DNA of 64,000 bases, taken from the NCBI RefSeq assembly GCF_026230105.1, contig NC_079476.1, forward strand, positions 10,554,709-10,618,708. Direction: 5' to 3'. This DNA is from Diorhabda sublineata (Eukaryota; Arthropoda; Insecta; Coleoptera; Chrysomelidae). A model generated the notes under the pieces. That model was not told the origin of the DNA. It worked only from the letters and a program-made list of their open reading frames with translations, and made no database searches. Shown here in pieces: positions 12,025 to 22,900 of the stretch (positions are counted from its first letter, which is position 1; each line of letters begins with the position of its first letter). The position numbers and the translations under genes were made by a program.

Positions 12025-15000
12025 CTAAAATTATCATAAGATAGTAAAACAAAACTAGAGTCAATTTAACTAAAGCTTGGTTTCTGCAGCTAAATTAAAC
12101 TTTCTTGATGGTAATGTTTAAATTTATGCAGTAAATAAAGGATAATTATGAATCACTGGTTAACCAATAGAAATTCCCTGTATAGACCCTTTTTGCCATA
12201 AAAATGTGGAAAACTTCTGACACTGTCTATTAGTGTTCCTTCGTCTAAAGAACATTGCTGACTTTCAGACATCGCTCTTTCCTATTTTTTTTTATGTCAG
12301 TTTAAAAATAAAACACCACGGAGAAAATCAGCGCAAGAGCGTGAATAATATTGTCATAACCAAAGAACAAGGATGTGAACAAAACAATACAACTGATACC
12401 GACTGACCTAACGTATTCTATTCTAATAACCTCACAAAATTAAGAAATTAAACTAAGAAGTTATAAGTTTGCGAACTCTAGTTTACTTTTAATTTTCCAC
12501 ATGAACTACAAGTGCCATTTTAGTGTCTTCCAACTAGTAATTTAATTTATTATTTTAATGGTACTTTTTAATTAAGGTTGCATAAACCAAGCTTTAATCT
12601 ACTAAGTACTTTACTCTGCCAAGTTCAGTATGATATAGACGTTTATGCGCACTTTATTCTTGAGACTACTAACTATTGAACTGGGTTTTAGCTGTCACTT
12701 ATCAGAGAAGTTTAGAAGGCTTCGTGCGTTGGAGCCTGCAGATTGTGTCTTTTTTATCGAGAAATTCCAATATTTCGTTGTTTATGTGGTTATGACCTTT
12801 AGCAATTTTCTTGATCTCTTCTGTGATTTTTTTTATATGGAGTTCTGGGTGTAGATCTTTATTGCGGACATACCAAGGCGTGTTAACAATATTCCTTAGT
12901 ATTCCGTTTTGGATTCTTTGCAGGCAAGCATAATTACTTTCACTAGTACATTCCCATAGTTGTACACCATGTGAGTCCATACCGATTTGAGTATTTGTAT
13001 ATCAGCACCTTATTTTTCATAGAAATTGTGAGTTTTTCCGTAGTATCCAATATATATTTTAAATCTGAGTTTAAATTCCTCTGGTTTCTTTTTGAAATAT
13101 TCCTGCCACTTATAGGTAAAGTTGATATGTGCAGATTTTCCCTCATTGATTTTAATACACCATTTGTTAGTATAGGCCAGACATGAGCAAACTTTTTAGA
13201 GGGGGGGGCAGATAAAACAAAAAATTATGAAAGCGGGCCCAAAAAATTATGATGAACTTTTTTAAACATTACACACAACTTATATATGCTACAATGGTTG
13301 AAAATTAGTGAATGAAGTTACGGAAATTGATTATTTTTTAAAGCGTATGCGACAGATAAAATTGTGCCCGAGCTTCTAAAGGTTGTTTGTAATCTAGTAA
13401 AAATTGGGATCAGTTGATTTGGAGAAGTGAAGCTGAATTGTCGTCAGTCAATCGATTTCTAATGCTGTCACAATTATTTTCTGCGCGTGAGATTTCAGGT
13501 TTGTGAAACTTGATTTTGATAGTACTTTGTAGGATTCGATTTTAAGAGCGTTGAGAAATAATTGCTTCAATTCAGAGTTACATTGCAACTCAATGAACTG
13601 TTTGACTGATTCACAATTCAGATTAAACGGCATGCTGAAAATGTCCAGGTCCAATTCGATAATTTTGAAGTCTTTGATTATTCGTTCAACATCTTCGTGA
13701 AGACATTTCACATTTGTCTCATATCTCTAAAGTTTGTTTCCCGTAACTGCACTAGTTTTTAGTCTTGAAAAATAAGTAGTAATTCTTGACTAGTTGTCTG
13801 GAAAATAGATTTAATTGAGTTTTGAAATATTTGATATGACTCCAAATATCAGAGGTTTATTGATTTCTTTGTTGAAGTTTAAGGTTCAATCTATTGATGT
13901 GACCAAAAGATCTGTAAAAAATGAAAAGTCCGAGAACCAGGCAATATATTTCAAATGTTCACACTGATCCAGTCCTTTTTCTTCCATGAATGAGATTATT
14001 TCGTCTTTCTGATCCCAAACTCGTTCAGTAACCTTTCCTGCACTGACTTACCTCACTTTAATGTATTAAGGTACATCAGAATAATCAGACTGCAATGACT
14101 CAAGAAACTTTTAAGATTGATGATTGAATGCTCGTGAACGAATGCTATAAATAAACTTATCATTGGGTTTGATATCAGTTGCTATGACAACCCAGGCGTG
14201 TAATTGTTACTAAAACGTCAAAGTTGTTCAAAACGTCTTGGAAGTGACCAAGTACAATCTTCTTCTAAATTAAACCACATTAAACCAAATGACTCCACTG
14301 GACTGGCAATTCTTACTAGTCGACAGAATGCAACAAATTGTGTTTTCAATATTAATATTTATAATACTTAGTAGTTTTTAGTTAAAGTTTTGTATATTAT
14401 TATGTATGTTGGAATAAAATAGTTTTTGAAAAATGGGTCGTTGTATATACGATCGTAGAAAAAATAATATTCCTAACTAATGCGTAAAGTGTCTTTCCGC
14501 ACTTGACCGCTTGGCGGAACTTCACTCCGCGTCATTCGGGACAACTGCAATCGCGTGCGGGAAAGTATCACTTTCCACTTGTTAGGAAAATAACTATTCT
14601 AAGTCCACTCATCTTTAAAGACACGACATTTTGAATCAACTTTACGTTTTTTACTTGTTGTAACGAACAAGAGTACCACAGAGGATACTCGATATGTTGT
14701 ACTAATTAGGTGACTGACTTTGAAAATATACAAAATGAAGCCGAAGCCGATCGTCTGCTCGAGATCGTTCCAAGTCGATGACTGTGCTAACTAAACTGGC
14801 CTTGAAACAATCCGCCTACGCAAGGTTGCTACTGCAAAGTGCAAACTTGCACGTCAGTTAATGTTAGATGGTCGCCTCAGATGGAGTCGATGTCTATGTT
14901 TAACCGTTTATGGGACAGATAGTACATCAATGCTTTCTTTCGTTGACGAACGATCACCATGAGTGTTTCTGTAGGTTTTATTTAAAACTGTCGCGGGTCG

Positions 15001-18000
15001 GATTAAACTAACCCGAGGGTCGCATTTGACCCACAGGTCGTACTTTGTCTATAACTAGTCTATACATCTACTTTGCTCATGGAATTTTGAAGACTCTTGA
15101 GCATCTTTCCAATTAATTCTTGAAGCATTGCAGTGTCGTCTGCAAATGTAGCCAGTTTAACATTTTCGGTAACAAGAATGTCACAAGTATATATGTACAG
15201 TTTTGGTCCCAAAACACTGCCTTGAGGAACCCCCGCTTCAATCAGTCGGAGCTCTGAATATTCATTTTCTTGTTTAACTCTATATGTACGATCTTTCAGG
15301 TAGGAGTTTATTAGGTGAACATAAAAAGAAAGTGAATATTTTCTGATTTTTAGTAATAAACCCTTATGCCACACTTTATCAATAACGCTTTTGCAATAAC
15401 TATAAAAAACGACTGAGTTTGATTTATTTTCTTCAAGAGTCATCTCTATCATATTTGTTATATGATGTACTTTATCTATTATGGAATGCCTGCTGCGGAA
15501 GCTGAACTGGTAGGATGGAATAACTTGGTTTTGATCAAGTATTGTTCGATTTCTAATAACATATCTTCTCATATAGTTTTGAAATAATTGGAATAATCAA
15601 ATTGATCTGTAGGATTCCACTTTATGCACTGATTTTCTTAGTTTGGATGTCATAACAACTTCAGCTGTTCATGATTACAGACTTTGATATCAACAAAAAT
15701 TTCTGAATTGATAGTAAAAGCAATAAAAAATTGAAAAGAAAAAATACTTTTCATTTTTTGGAATTACACAGCATACGCCTGCAGAACTTTTATTTGAATT
15801 TCTCTTGAAAATGGATACTAACATCCATGACTATTCTCAAAGAGGCTGCAAAAAGGCTAGAGGATAATAGACTGAAACAAAATGTTACCTTTTATTAGAA
15901 AAGACTACCACCAAAAATGTTTGGGATTGGGGATTTGGTGTTAACGAAGGTCATTAGCAATCCAGGAAACGGAAAAAGTAAAAAGCTGCTGTCGAAGTTC
16001 AAAAGATCTTTTAAAAAAGTGGAATACCAAACAAGTTAAAGAGGACATTCACACAGGTAGATCCAACCGCCCATATGAAGGAGTGGTAGCACAGTGGAAC
16101 ACATTAAACCTTTGGAATTTAAGAAATTTTAAGGTAAGAATCAGCACTTTGATTGAAGAAATTAGCACTGATTGCAAAAATAAACCCGTTGCTGGCAGAA
16201 AGAAGCCTTCGAAGGCAAGAAAATGAGCTTTGATGGATCGGTCACAAATAGATATTATTTTTTTGATTTGTTCACAGATAAGTCCTTGACAGAAAGTTAT
16301 TGAGAACAACAACAGGTCAGGATGGCCGTGCTATATGCGTAACTGGTAGGGTACCCGCCTATGACAGCCAGATATACAAAGCGTGTTGACTCAACCATCT
16401 AATAATACTAATGATTTATTCCTTTGTCGTTTCTTGTAAAGAGTGAATGTCTAAGACGTTTTTCATAATTATAAATATAAAAATTAATACTAATAGTGCC
16501 TTCATATTTATTATTGGACTGCCCCGACCATCCAACTAAAATTGTATTCAAATATGAATTAAATTATGGAAGTTTTTATATTTTTCAAATGTTTATCATT
16601 TCAAAGAAATATATAAACAAAATTAAAACATACTTACTGATGCTTTTTTAAAATTGTACTAATTGCCATTTTTGATATATGTAACTGATTGGTATATAGT
16701 TCACATAAAATGAAACAGCTTCCTGGTCCCCTAGGAGTAAGAGTAATAAATTAGGAATAAAAATATTGAAATAAATTTCTTTAATTTCTTATTTCTTAGA
16801 TTTTTTGATATGTTTATGATTCTATATGTTTTTCATTTTAGGTTTCTTCTGTTTTAAAATTAGTTTTCTTTAATAATTTTTGAAAGACAAATTATTGAAA
16901 AAAAATATTTTTAAAACCGAAGAGACCTAAAATCAAGACAACATTTAGAAGCATAAATATTGAAATATCGATATTACACTACAAATAAATCTGCTATTTT
17001 AACAATGTCCGTCTTTTGAATTTATGAGACTGAAAATGTATTCACAAAATAAGTATTTGGTAACTACCCCAATGTTTCTGATGCTTTGGAGTATATGTTC
17101 AGTGAAGGAATAACACAATTATTGTAAATTCTCAGGTAATTGACTAAAAAGGGTAGAACAGATTTTTATTCAACAAATAAATTCTATATTTGTTATTTTG
17201 TGTAAAAATTGAAACATCCTTTTAACATCTACTTGCTAATATCAATGTAGCACATTTTCAGTCGTACAGATGTGTTTTCATTTTATTTTGTGTGAAAAAG
17301 TGTTTAGTTTCAAATTGTGGGTCAGACAACTGAAGCGTTAGGTTAGGTCTCATTTTTCTGTTTTTCTGTTTCGTTTCTGAAACCTTATTGATGGATGCAT
17401 CATATTTAAGACCAACTTTCATCCAGTTATTTTTCAAAACAATTCAATGAAATTGCATCTACTAAAACGTTCATGATCACAATGACTATTAAATTTTGAA
17501 AGATAATTGAACGAAAGATCTTAATTTGAAATATGTTTAGTATGTTTAGTACTGTTAATGAACCAAGAGATAGTGCTGAAAGGGGAACTCGAGTTGGCCA
17601 TCTAAAGAATGTGGTTGATTGTTTTCATTACACCAATGAACTAATTTAGTTTTTAAGGTACTACAAAAAATCAGTTATTGCACCAAACTAATATCAAATG
17701 TGAGGTTATTAAGTATAATTTTGTTATTCCTTATGTCAGTTACCTGTGACTTACTTTATTTCTAGGAGATATTTTTTGTTTTGGGATTTATCACTTTCAC
17801 AACTTTTCAATATACTCTGCACTGTGGCTGTAGGCATGTTCATTCTCTTTGCTTGCTCCAAAACCTGACTCAATTGCAAGTTTCGTTTGGGATCAGCTGA
17901 TCCTCCCTCTACAAAAAATAGATTATCACAAAGACAAAAAGTTAAGTAAAACACTCATAAAGCTATACAGTTTTAAAGTGAGTTAGAGTATATATATCGC

Positions 18001-19290
18001 CTTCAAATTTATTGAGACATTATTAGATTGTTCTCACTGAAGATGAATAAAGAGCACCAGTAACAGACAATTTAGTGAGGATATTTCTTTGAAAAAATAA
18101 TTTTACATAGGTACTTGAGTAAAAATTATTTTTCAAAAACTTCAAGCCAAATTTTGGCTAATACGCTGGGATAAATTTGGATAGCAACACATGAAACCAT
18201 ATACATCTGAGCTTGTAATTTTTTTGATGGCAGAAAGTCAGTTGTTTAATGTGGTAAATACATGAAGGAGAGCCTGTTTCTAATTCACCTATTAACAGAT
18301 AGAGGGAGACAATTACAGTTTTCTTAATTTTAAGGATCATCAAACTAGACCTTTAAAATTTTTTACCAGAATGATGTTAAACACTTTGAAAATGAGATGA
18401 GAAATAAGAATTAACCTATGAGAAATATTTTCAAAATTTTTCCGTCCATTCTCAACAGTAAGGGATATTTGGGACACACAGAGTAAGACACAAAGAGTCT
18501 TGGAGAACAGCATGTCTTCAGTCACAGGGGGAAGATTCTCATATTTTGGGGTAGTGAGACATTGCTCCTGCTTAAAGAGTTTCTTCTCAAGTCCAAACTT
18601 TAACAGTCGTCTGTTGGTGATTATGGTAATTTTATGACAAAAGGTCTGATTTAGTCTGATGTAGGATATACGTTTATAGCAATGCGGACAACAATACAAG
18701 AGTAAGTTGTGGAAAATATCTCAATTTGGTAAAAGGTTCATTGTTCTGAAGCAGTCACATTGTTTCAAAGAGCCGAAAATAATTTGTAGCTTGGTTGAGT
18801 TTATTTTGTTGCAATCTGGTTAGAATTGGTTAATTTTGTATTTTCGAAATGATGAACATCTTTCCAATCATAGAAAAAAAAGTATTAGTGTTCAGCTTTA
18901 AAAATTAAATAGTAAGTCAAAAACATTAGAGAGGGTTGTAAACTCTTCATAGACTCGAAAACATCTTGATAATATTATGTAAAAATAACCAGTACTGTGA
19001 CATTGGCTAAATAGTAATATACTGATATATTCAGAGCTACAAATAATTTAGGATGTCAATAAATTTAAAACTTTGTGTAAAGTATCATAGTGTTGCTAAA
19101 ACATACCTTGAAAAGCTACTTTTATCTGCCTTCCTAGCTTTGTAAAAACTCTGGCTTTTTCTGCATCTTTCGCTCCTTTTATGTGGCGGATATTTGCCCA
19201 TTTTGAATGCCCCGCAAGCCTTTTAGGTACGAATATATTGCAAATACAAATATCAGTTAAAAATGATTTGGTAAATATTCGGTTCAACAT
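11169..19290 (-). CDS. TACO1: TACO1/YebC family mitochondrial translational activator, four exons
   Basis: Exons read on the minus strand: 19290-19107, 17908-17755, 16730-16638, 11544-11169. They total 807 nt, or 268 codons plus stop. Donors are GTATGT, GTAAGT and GTAAGT; acceptors TTTTGTAG, ACTCCTAG and TGTTTTAG. Every junction keeps frame (AFQ/EGG, LEIK/GPG, KKHQ/SKF). Exon 1 has a basic, hydrophobic presequence and the family signature AGHSKWANIRHIKGAKD. Exon 3 holds the KGPGS turn of the YebC fold. Exon 4 holds GGGLHLFDEKG and IESGAEDV, and ends VVRLVDNIA, as in animal TACO1. Human TACO1 promotes translation of mitochondrial COX1. Length and organisation fit a complete nuclear gene with no stop or frameshift. 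Exon 3 (93 bp) is short and has no ATG. Intron 3 (11545-16637) is full of transposon debris. Confidence 0.95.
11665..11729. repeat. (AT)n microsatellite in TACO1 intron 3
   Basis: About 65 bases of uninterrupted TA/AT dinucleotide. The tyrosine/isoleucine-alternating frame across it is an artefact. Confidence 0.95.
11950..12023. repeat. Second (AT)n microsatellite in TACO1 intron 3
   Basis: About 74 bases of AT dinucleotide, 220 bases from the first tract. Confidence 0.95.
12702..13190 (-). pseudogene. Jockey-like LINE fragment, post-RT C-terminus
   Basis: The minus strand reads, in two frames, WCIKINEGKSAHINFTY near 13170, then KLTISMKNKVLIYK near 13010, then HGVQLWECTSESN near 12965, then RNIVNTPWYVRNKDLH near 12890. 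This is the thumb and C-terminal region of jockey-clade ORF2 (YG-QLWG ... NAPWYVRN). It continues in order from the RT palm fragment at 15060-15600 on the same strand. The two are probably one element split by the hAT remnant between them. Intronic in TACO1 and dead. Confidence 0.75.
13440..14090 (-). pseudogene. hAT transposase remnant (GTF2I/ZBED-like type)
   Basis: The frame 13711-13448 reads IFSMPFNLNCESVKQFIELQ, then NSELKQLFLNALKIESYK, then LKSHAQKIIVTAL. This is the region just before the C-terminal dimerisation domain of hAT transposases of the GTF2IRD2/ZBED/SPIN type (PF-V--ELIDLQ-D--LK--F ... YPNLRKHA-KI). Upstream codons in broken frames (LDQCEHLKYIAWFSDFSFF near 13940) may belong to the same protein. 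The left element end may be at CAGACATGAGCAAAC (13180s), a hAT-like terminus. The right end near 15040 is only weakly similar, and no 8-bp duplication could be fixed. It separates two halves of a jockey-like LINE. Confidence 0.6.
14467..14591. repeat. Compact GC-rich palindromic MITE
   Basis: The left arm CCTAAC...AAAGTG...CTTTCCGCAC (14472-14502) pairs imperfectly with the right arm GTGCGGGAAAG...CACTTT...GTTAGG (14555-14586). The interior is unusually GC-rich for this window. No coding capacity. It lies within the hAT-derived segment of TACO1 intron 3. Confidence 0.6.
14592..15059. other. Intronic segment, probably right part of the hAT insertion
   Basis: No protein was recognised. GC content is higher than its surroundings between 14740 and 15050. 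The stretch GGTCGCATTTGACCCACAGG near 15020 resembles hAT ends that mimic the GCGGCCC...ACCCATGCCTG type, but decay prevents a firm boundary. Confidence 0.3.
15060..15600 (-). pseudogene. Jockey-like LINE reverse transcriptase palm fragment
   Basis: One frame of 170 codons contains RT motifs in order: FRSRHSIIDKVHHI, DKVWHKGLLLKI, the B-box AGVPQGSVLGPKLY, and the catalytic motif FADDTAML. These are typical of jockey/BS-clade LINEs. The Asp normally present in FDKVWH is intact, but the preceding LDVAKAFD region is degraded (FYSYCKSVIDKVWH). Upstream ORF2 and ORF1 are missing. Lies in TACO1 intron 3 on the same strand as the gene. Confidence 0.85.
15765..16040 (+). pseudogene. LTR-retrotransposon pol C-terminal fragment
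   Basis: The plus strand reads PAELLFEFLLK, then AAKRLEDNRLKQNV, then GIGDLVLTKVISNPGNGKSK and KLLSKFKRSFKK in nearby frames. This matches the end of a Gypsy or BEL integrase, where the GxxVLVK...SKKLSxKFxGPF chromodomain-like tail follows the catalytic core. Core motifs are not present, so only the tail of an old insertion survives. Confidence 0.5.
16321..16400 (+). repeat. Possible tRNA-derived SINE head
   Basis: The segment GCGTAACTGGTAGGGTACCC resembles a Pol III A box with a tRNA D-arm, and GTGTTGACTCAACC is a degenerate B box at roughly the right distance. No intact cloverleaf was found. Weak call. Confidence 0.25.
16731..17754 (-). other. TACO1 intron 2
   Basis: Bounded by GTAAGT on the 17755 side and ACTCCTAG on the 16730 side. 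AT-rich; nothing recognised inside. Confidence 0.85.
17909..19106 (-). other. TACO1 intron 1
   Basis: Bounded by GTATGT next to 19107 and TTTTTTGTAG next to 17908. It contains a 119-codon minus-strand frame at 18340-18699 with no family resemblance, taken to be chance. Confidence 0.85.
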
Positions 19291-19940
19291 TACTTGGAAA
19301 TAAATTTAATTCTTATTAATAAATATTATGACATCTTATCTTAATGTGACTTTCAGAAGTTCTAATAAAGGTTACATTCACTTTAACTTTCTTCTTTTTC
19401 TGATTAATGTAAATAATTAACTGAGGTATATTAATTATGTGATAAAATTTAGTTGAACAATTTATATCAGAAAATAATAAATATTTCGATTTTGAGAATA
19501 AATGCTAGAGTTTTGATAATAATGATAACAATAACAGTTTTGTTTATCTATGGCCAGGAGAATTAATGAGGTGTAACCAAGTCATCGACGTCGATAAATA
19601 AATGGAACGGACACGTAGGGCTGCGAAAGTGAGGCCAGCTGAAATAGCTATATTGTAGTATCACTGTCGCACTCTTTCTCATTGGACAAATGGCAAGAAC
19701 TAAAATATTTTCATGTATTGAATCATATCTTCGTTATAAATAATTTAAATATTTTTTTTATTCTATCTGTATACCTCGTCAGGTCAGTTAAATCCCAAAA
19801 ATAATAAATTCTTCGATTTTTGTAATAATTAAAATGTGATACCTCAAATTGTTGAAACAGTGTTTTTATCATAAAATTTGGTAAATATACTCTAAAATTA
19901 TTTACGTATCCGGAAATCGATAGGCCAATCACTGAGACAC
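19291..19940. other. TACO1 upstream region
   Basis: Presumed 5' UTR and promoter of TACO1 lie here, but no TATA or initiator can be assigned. A moderately GC-rich patch near 19570-19660 (CATCGACGTCGATAAATAAATGG) partly resembles 27190-27245 in reverse and may be a repeat scrap. Confidence 0.35.
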
Positions 19941-22900
19941 AGACTGTTTGGTTTTTCTCGAGCTGAGATTCATTTATATATTTGATCCGTTTCTCTCATT
20001 TTTTTCAACTATTGATTATGATTTTGGCAACCAAGATCACAGCAATATGTCTAACCTCCCCTCACTACCAAAAACCAATCCAAATATTCACTCTCCATCT
20101 TTATCATATGCTGCAGCTATCTCAACAAAATATCCACCACCTTCTGTGCCCTCACGAGATCAGGCCAACATTATGCCTTCTATCCCCAACACTGTACTAT
20201 TTGACTACATCTAATCAATAGGTAGCATTGTCTCTCCTAAAAATGTCATTTTCTCATCCAGAATATCACACGGTCGCATATGCATTTATTTATCATCGAC
20301 GACTCAAGTCGACGAACTTCTAAAATACCAACCAAAGCATCCTAGTTAATTCTAATTCAATCCCTATACATCGGCTTATATCTCCCACCAAAAGAATACT
20401 CATTTCCAATGTTTGTCCATCCATTCCCCATTCCCCATTCCGTCATGGAGAAAGCACTGCTAGACCTAAGGTTATCACTCACCTCTCCTATATCATCCGT
20501 CAAATGTGGCTCACCTGATGATGAATACGCACATATACTCAGCTTCCGCCGAGTATCTTACGTATTACCTACCAATAATGATTTTTTTTTCAAACTTTGA
20601 CTGTCATTAGTCATGAAAATACAACAGACAGAATATTGCACATATAACACACTGCTGATTCATAGCCCAATCCTTCCATCCCTCAAGATCCCTCTCCCAA
20701 ATCGAATGATTCGGTCAATCTCATCCCCTCCTCTTGTGCTGACCCTAGTGCCACTACTAATACTTCAGTTATTCCCGTAGTATCCTCGGAGGACACCCTT
20801 TCTCATTTTCCATCTCTAGATTCCTTATCAAAAACTAGCGAAAAACGTCCTCTTTCGAATGACAGCAACCTCGAATCACCACAGACTATATCTCCTACTG
20901 ATCTTCATCCAGATCCAATACCTCCTCCCGAATTTTCAACATCCAGCTCTAGAAACCCTGCGAAAAAGAAGACCAAAAAATCTAAACTGACTAAAAACGG
21001 TTGTCACTTCATAAGCCCTGAATCACGCTCCGTTATACATAAATAACAATGAATCATTTTCCCTTACAGGCACCCAATTTATTGCGTTTCTTGAAAATAC
21101 GTATGGCATCAATTACCCCCTCCCCGAAGACAACAAATTATTTCCGACACAACCCTTCTTCTGAAGGATTTGTTCCTAATTTATCTTAATATAAAAGAAA
21201 GATCTTTAAAAAACCGTATTACACGTCTAATCAATAGAATTAATTTTAAACTTCACCCCGAGCAAAAAACTCCTCCCGAAATGTCTATTACTGATGATGG
21301 GAATACCACTGACTCCTCGTCATTATCTCAGTAAATACTCTCTTCCTTCTTCCTAAACATTCTCCCTGATACAGTGCGATGGATTTTATCCTCGACTAGA
21401 AAGAATTCAGAAAATCATTTCCTCTCACAAACCTGATTTCCTTTGTCTCCAAAAAACCAACTTCAAAATTGATCATAAACGCAATTTGAGAAACTTTGAA
21501 GGATATCATTACATCCGTACTAACTGCATAAGAGCCAGTGGCGGTACTTCAATATTTGTATCCAGCGACATATACTCATCCCACTTCCTATTATCAACAA
21601 ACTTGAAGTAGTAGCTGTCACTACTTGGTGCCCCAATAAACTCACCATTTGCAGTATATACATTCCACCGGATCACCCCCTTGATGAAAAAGAGTTAACA
21701 GACCTAATTCGTCAGCTTCCCCAGCCATATATTCTTGTTGGAGACTTTAATGCACATCTCACTATGAGGGGCGCCACCCAAACTCTCACTAGAGGCAACA
21801 CAATAGAAAGAGTGATAAATTCCACTGGTATCTGTCTGTTGAATACTGGATCCAAAACTCACTTTAACATCTCCTCGGGTTCATTTCCTGCTATTGACCT
21901 CAGCTTATGTGGCCCTAAAACTGCAATATCTATTTCTTGGTCAGTTTCCGATGACCTACATGATAGCAACCACTTTCCTATTATCCTATCCAATCCCTTT
22001 AATAAAGAAACTGTTGCCAAAAGCTTCTGGCAAATAAAAACTGAAAAAACATGCTCTTAATAGGAAGAAAACCTTATTATACATAAAAGGCTTAAAGCTA
22101 AAGCTAAATTTATTATCAAGCAAAGCAAGAAATCTGCTTGGCAAAGTTATACTTCATTCCTTACCCACAAAACAGACCCCAGTCAAGTTTGGAAAAAAAA
22201 TGCACAATTCCAAGGCACAAAAACTAATATCAAAATTCCTTCTTTATTATCTAACGATCTGCTTATCACCGACAGCCAAAAAATCTCTGACACACTCGCA
22301 CAACACTTTGAAGGAAATTTCAGCATCCATAATCCGTCATCCGATTTTCATAACTCACATATTCAGCCCTCCTCCACACTCCAGCTAATCCTCTTGATAT
22401 TGCGTCTGTCAATGCTCCTATTAATTTAAACGAACTAAAATCGCGCTATCGTCCTGCAAAAATTCCGCTGCCGGTCCTGGTGATGTCCTGTATATATTTC
22501 TCAAAAAACTATCCGACTCGTCCCTCTCCAAGTTCTTTGACATCTATAACATTATTTGGAATACTCACCAGTAACATATTCATCCATAATTTCCTAGCTG
22601 ATAGAATTTTCAGGGTTTCCGCAAACGCTACAATCCACAAAATACTGGCATCCCTCAAGGTTCAGTATTAAGCGCTACTTTATTTATCCTCACAATAAAT
22701 GAGCTATGTGACAACATCTCCCATAAAATATGTCCAAAACGCTGATGACCTATCATTTATTGCCATGGTAAATACGTCCCCTCTAAATGCCAACTGCTCC
22801 AAAACGCAATAAATCTACTACAAGAGAGATCCCCCTACCTAGGACTATCATTTTCCCGAAGCAAATCCTTGCTGATAAAATTCTCTCGAAGAACATCTAT

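Noticed and set aside
13180..15056. Exact hAT element with 8-bp target duplication
   Set aside because: Left terminus is plausible, but no matching 8-mer could be found on the right, so only the transposase remnant was annotated.
16049..16312. 87-codon minus-strand frame
   Set aside because: Antisense of a region next to an LTR-element fragment; no family.
18340..18699. 119-codon minus-strand frame in TACO1 intron 1
   Set aside because: No motif, no splice support and AT-biased composition; taken as chance.
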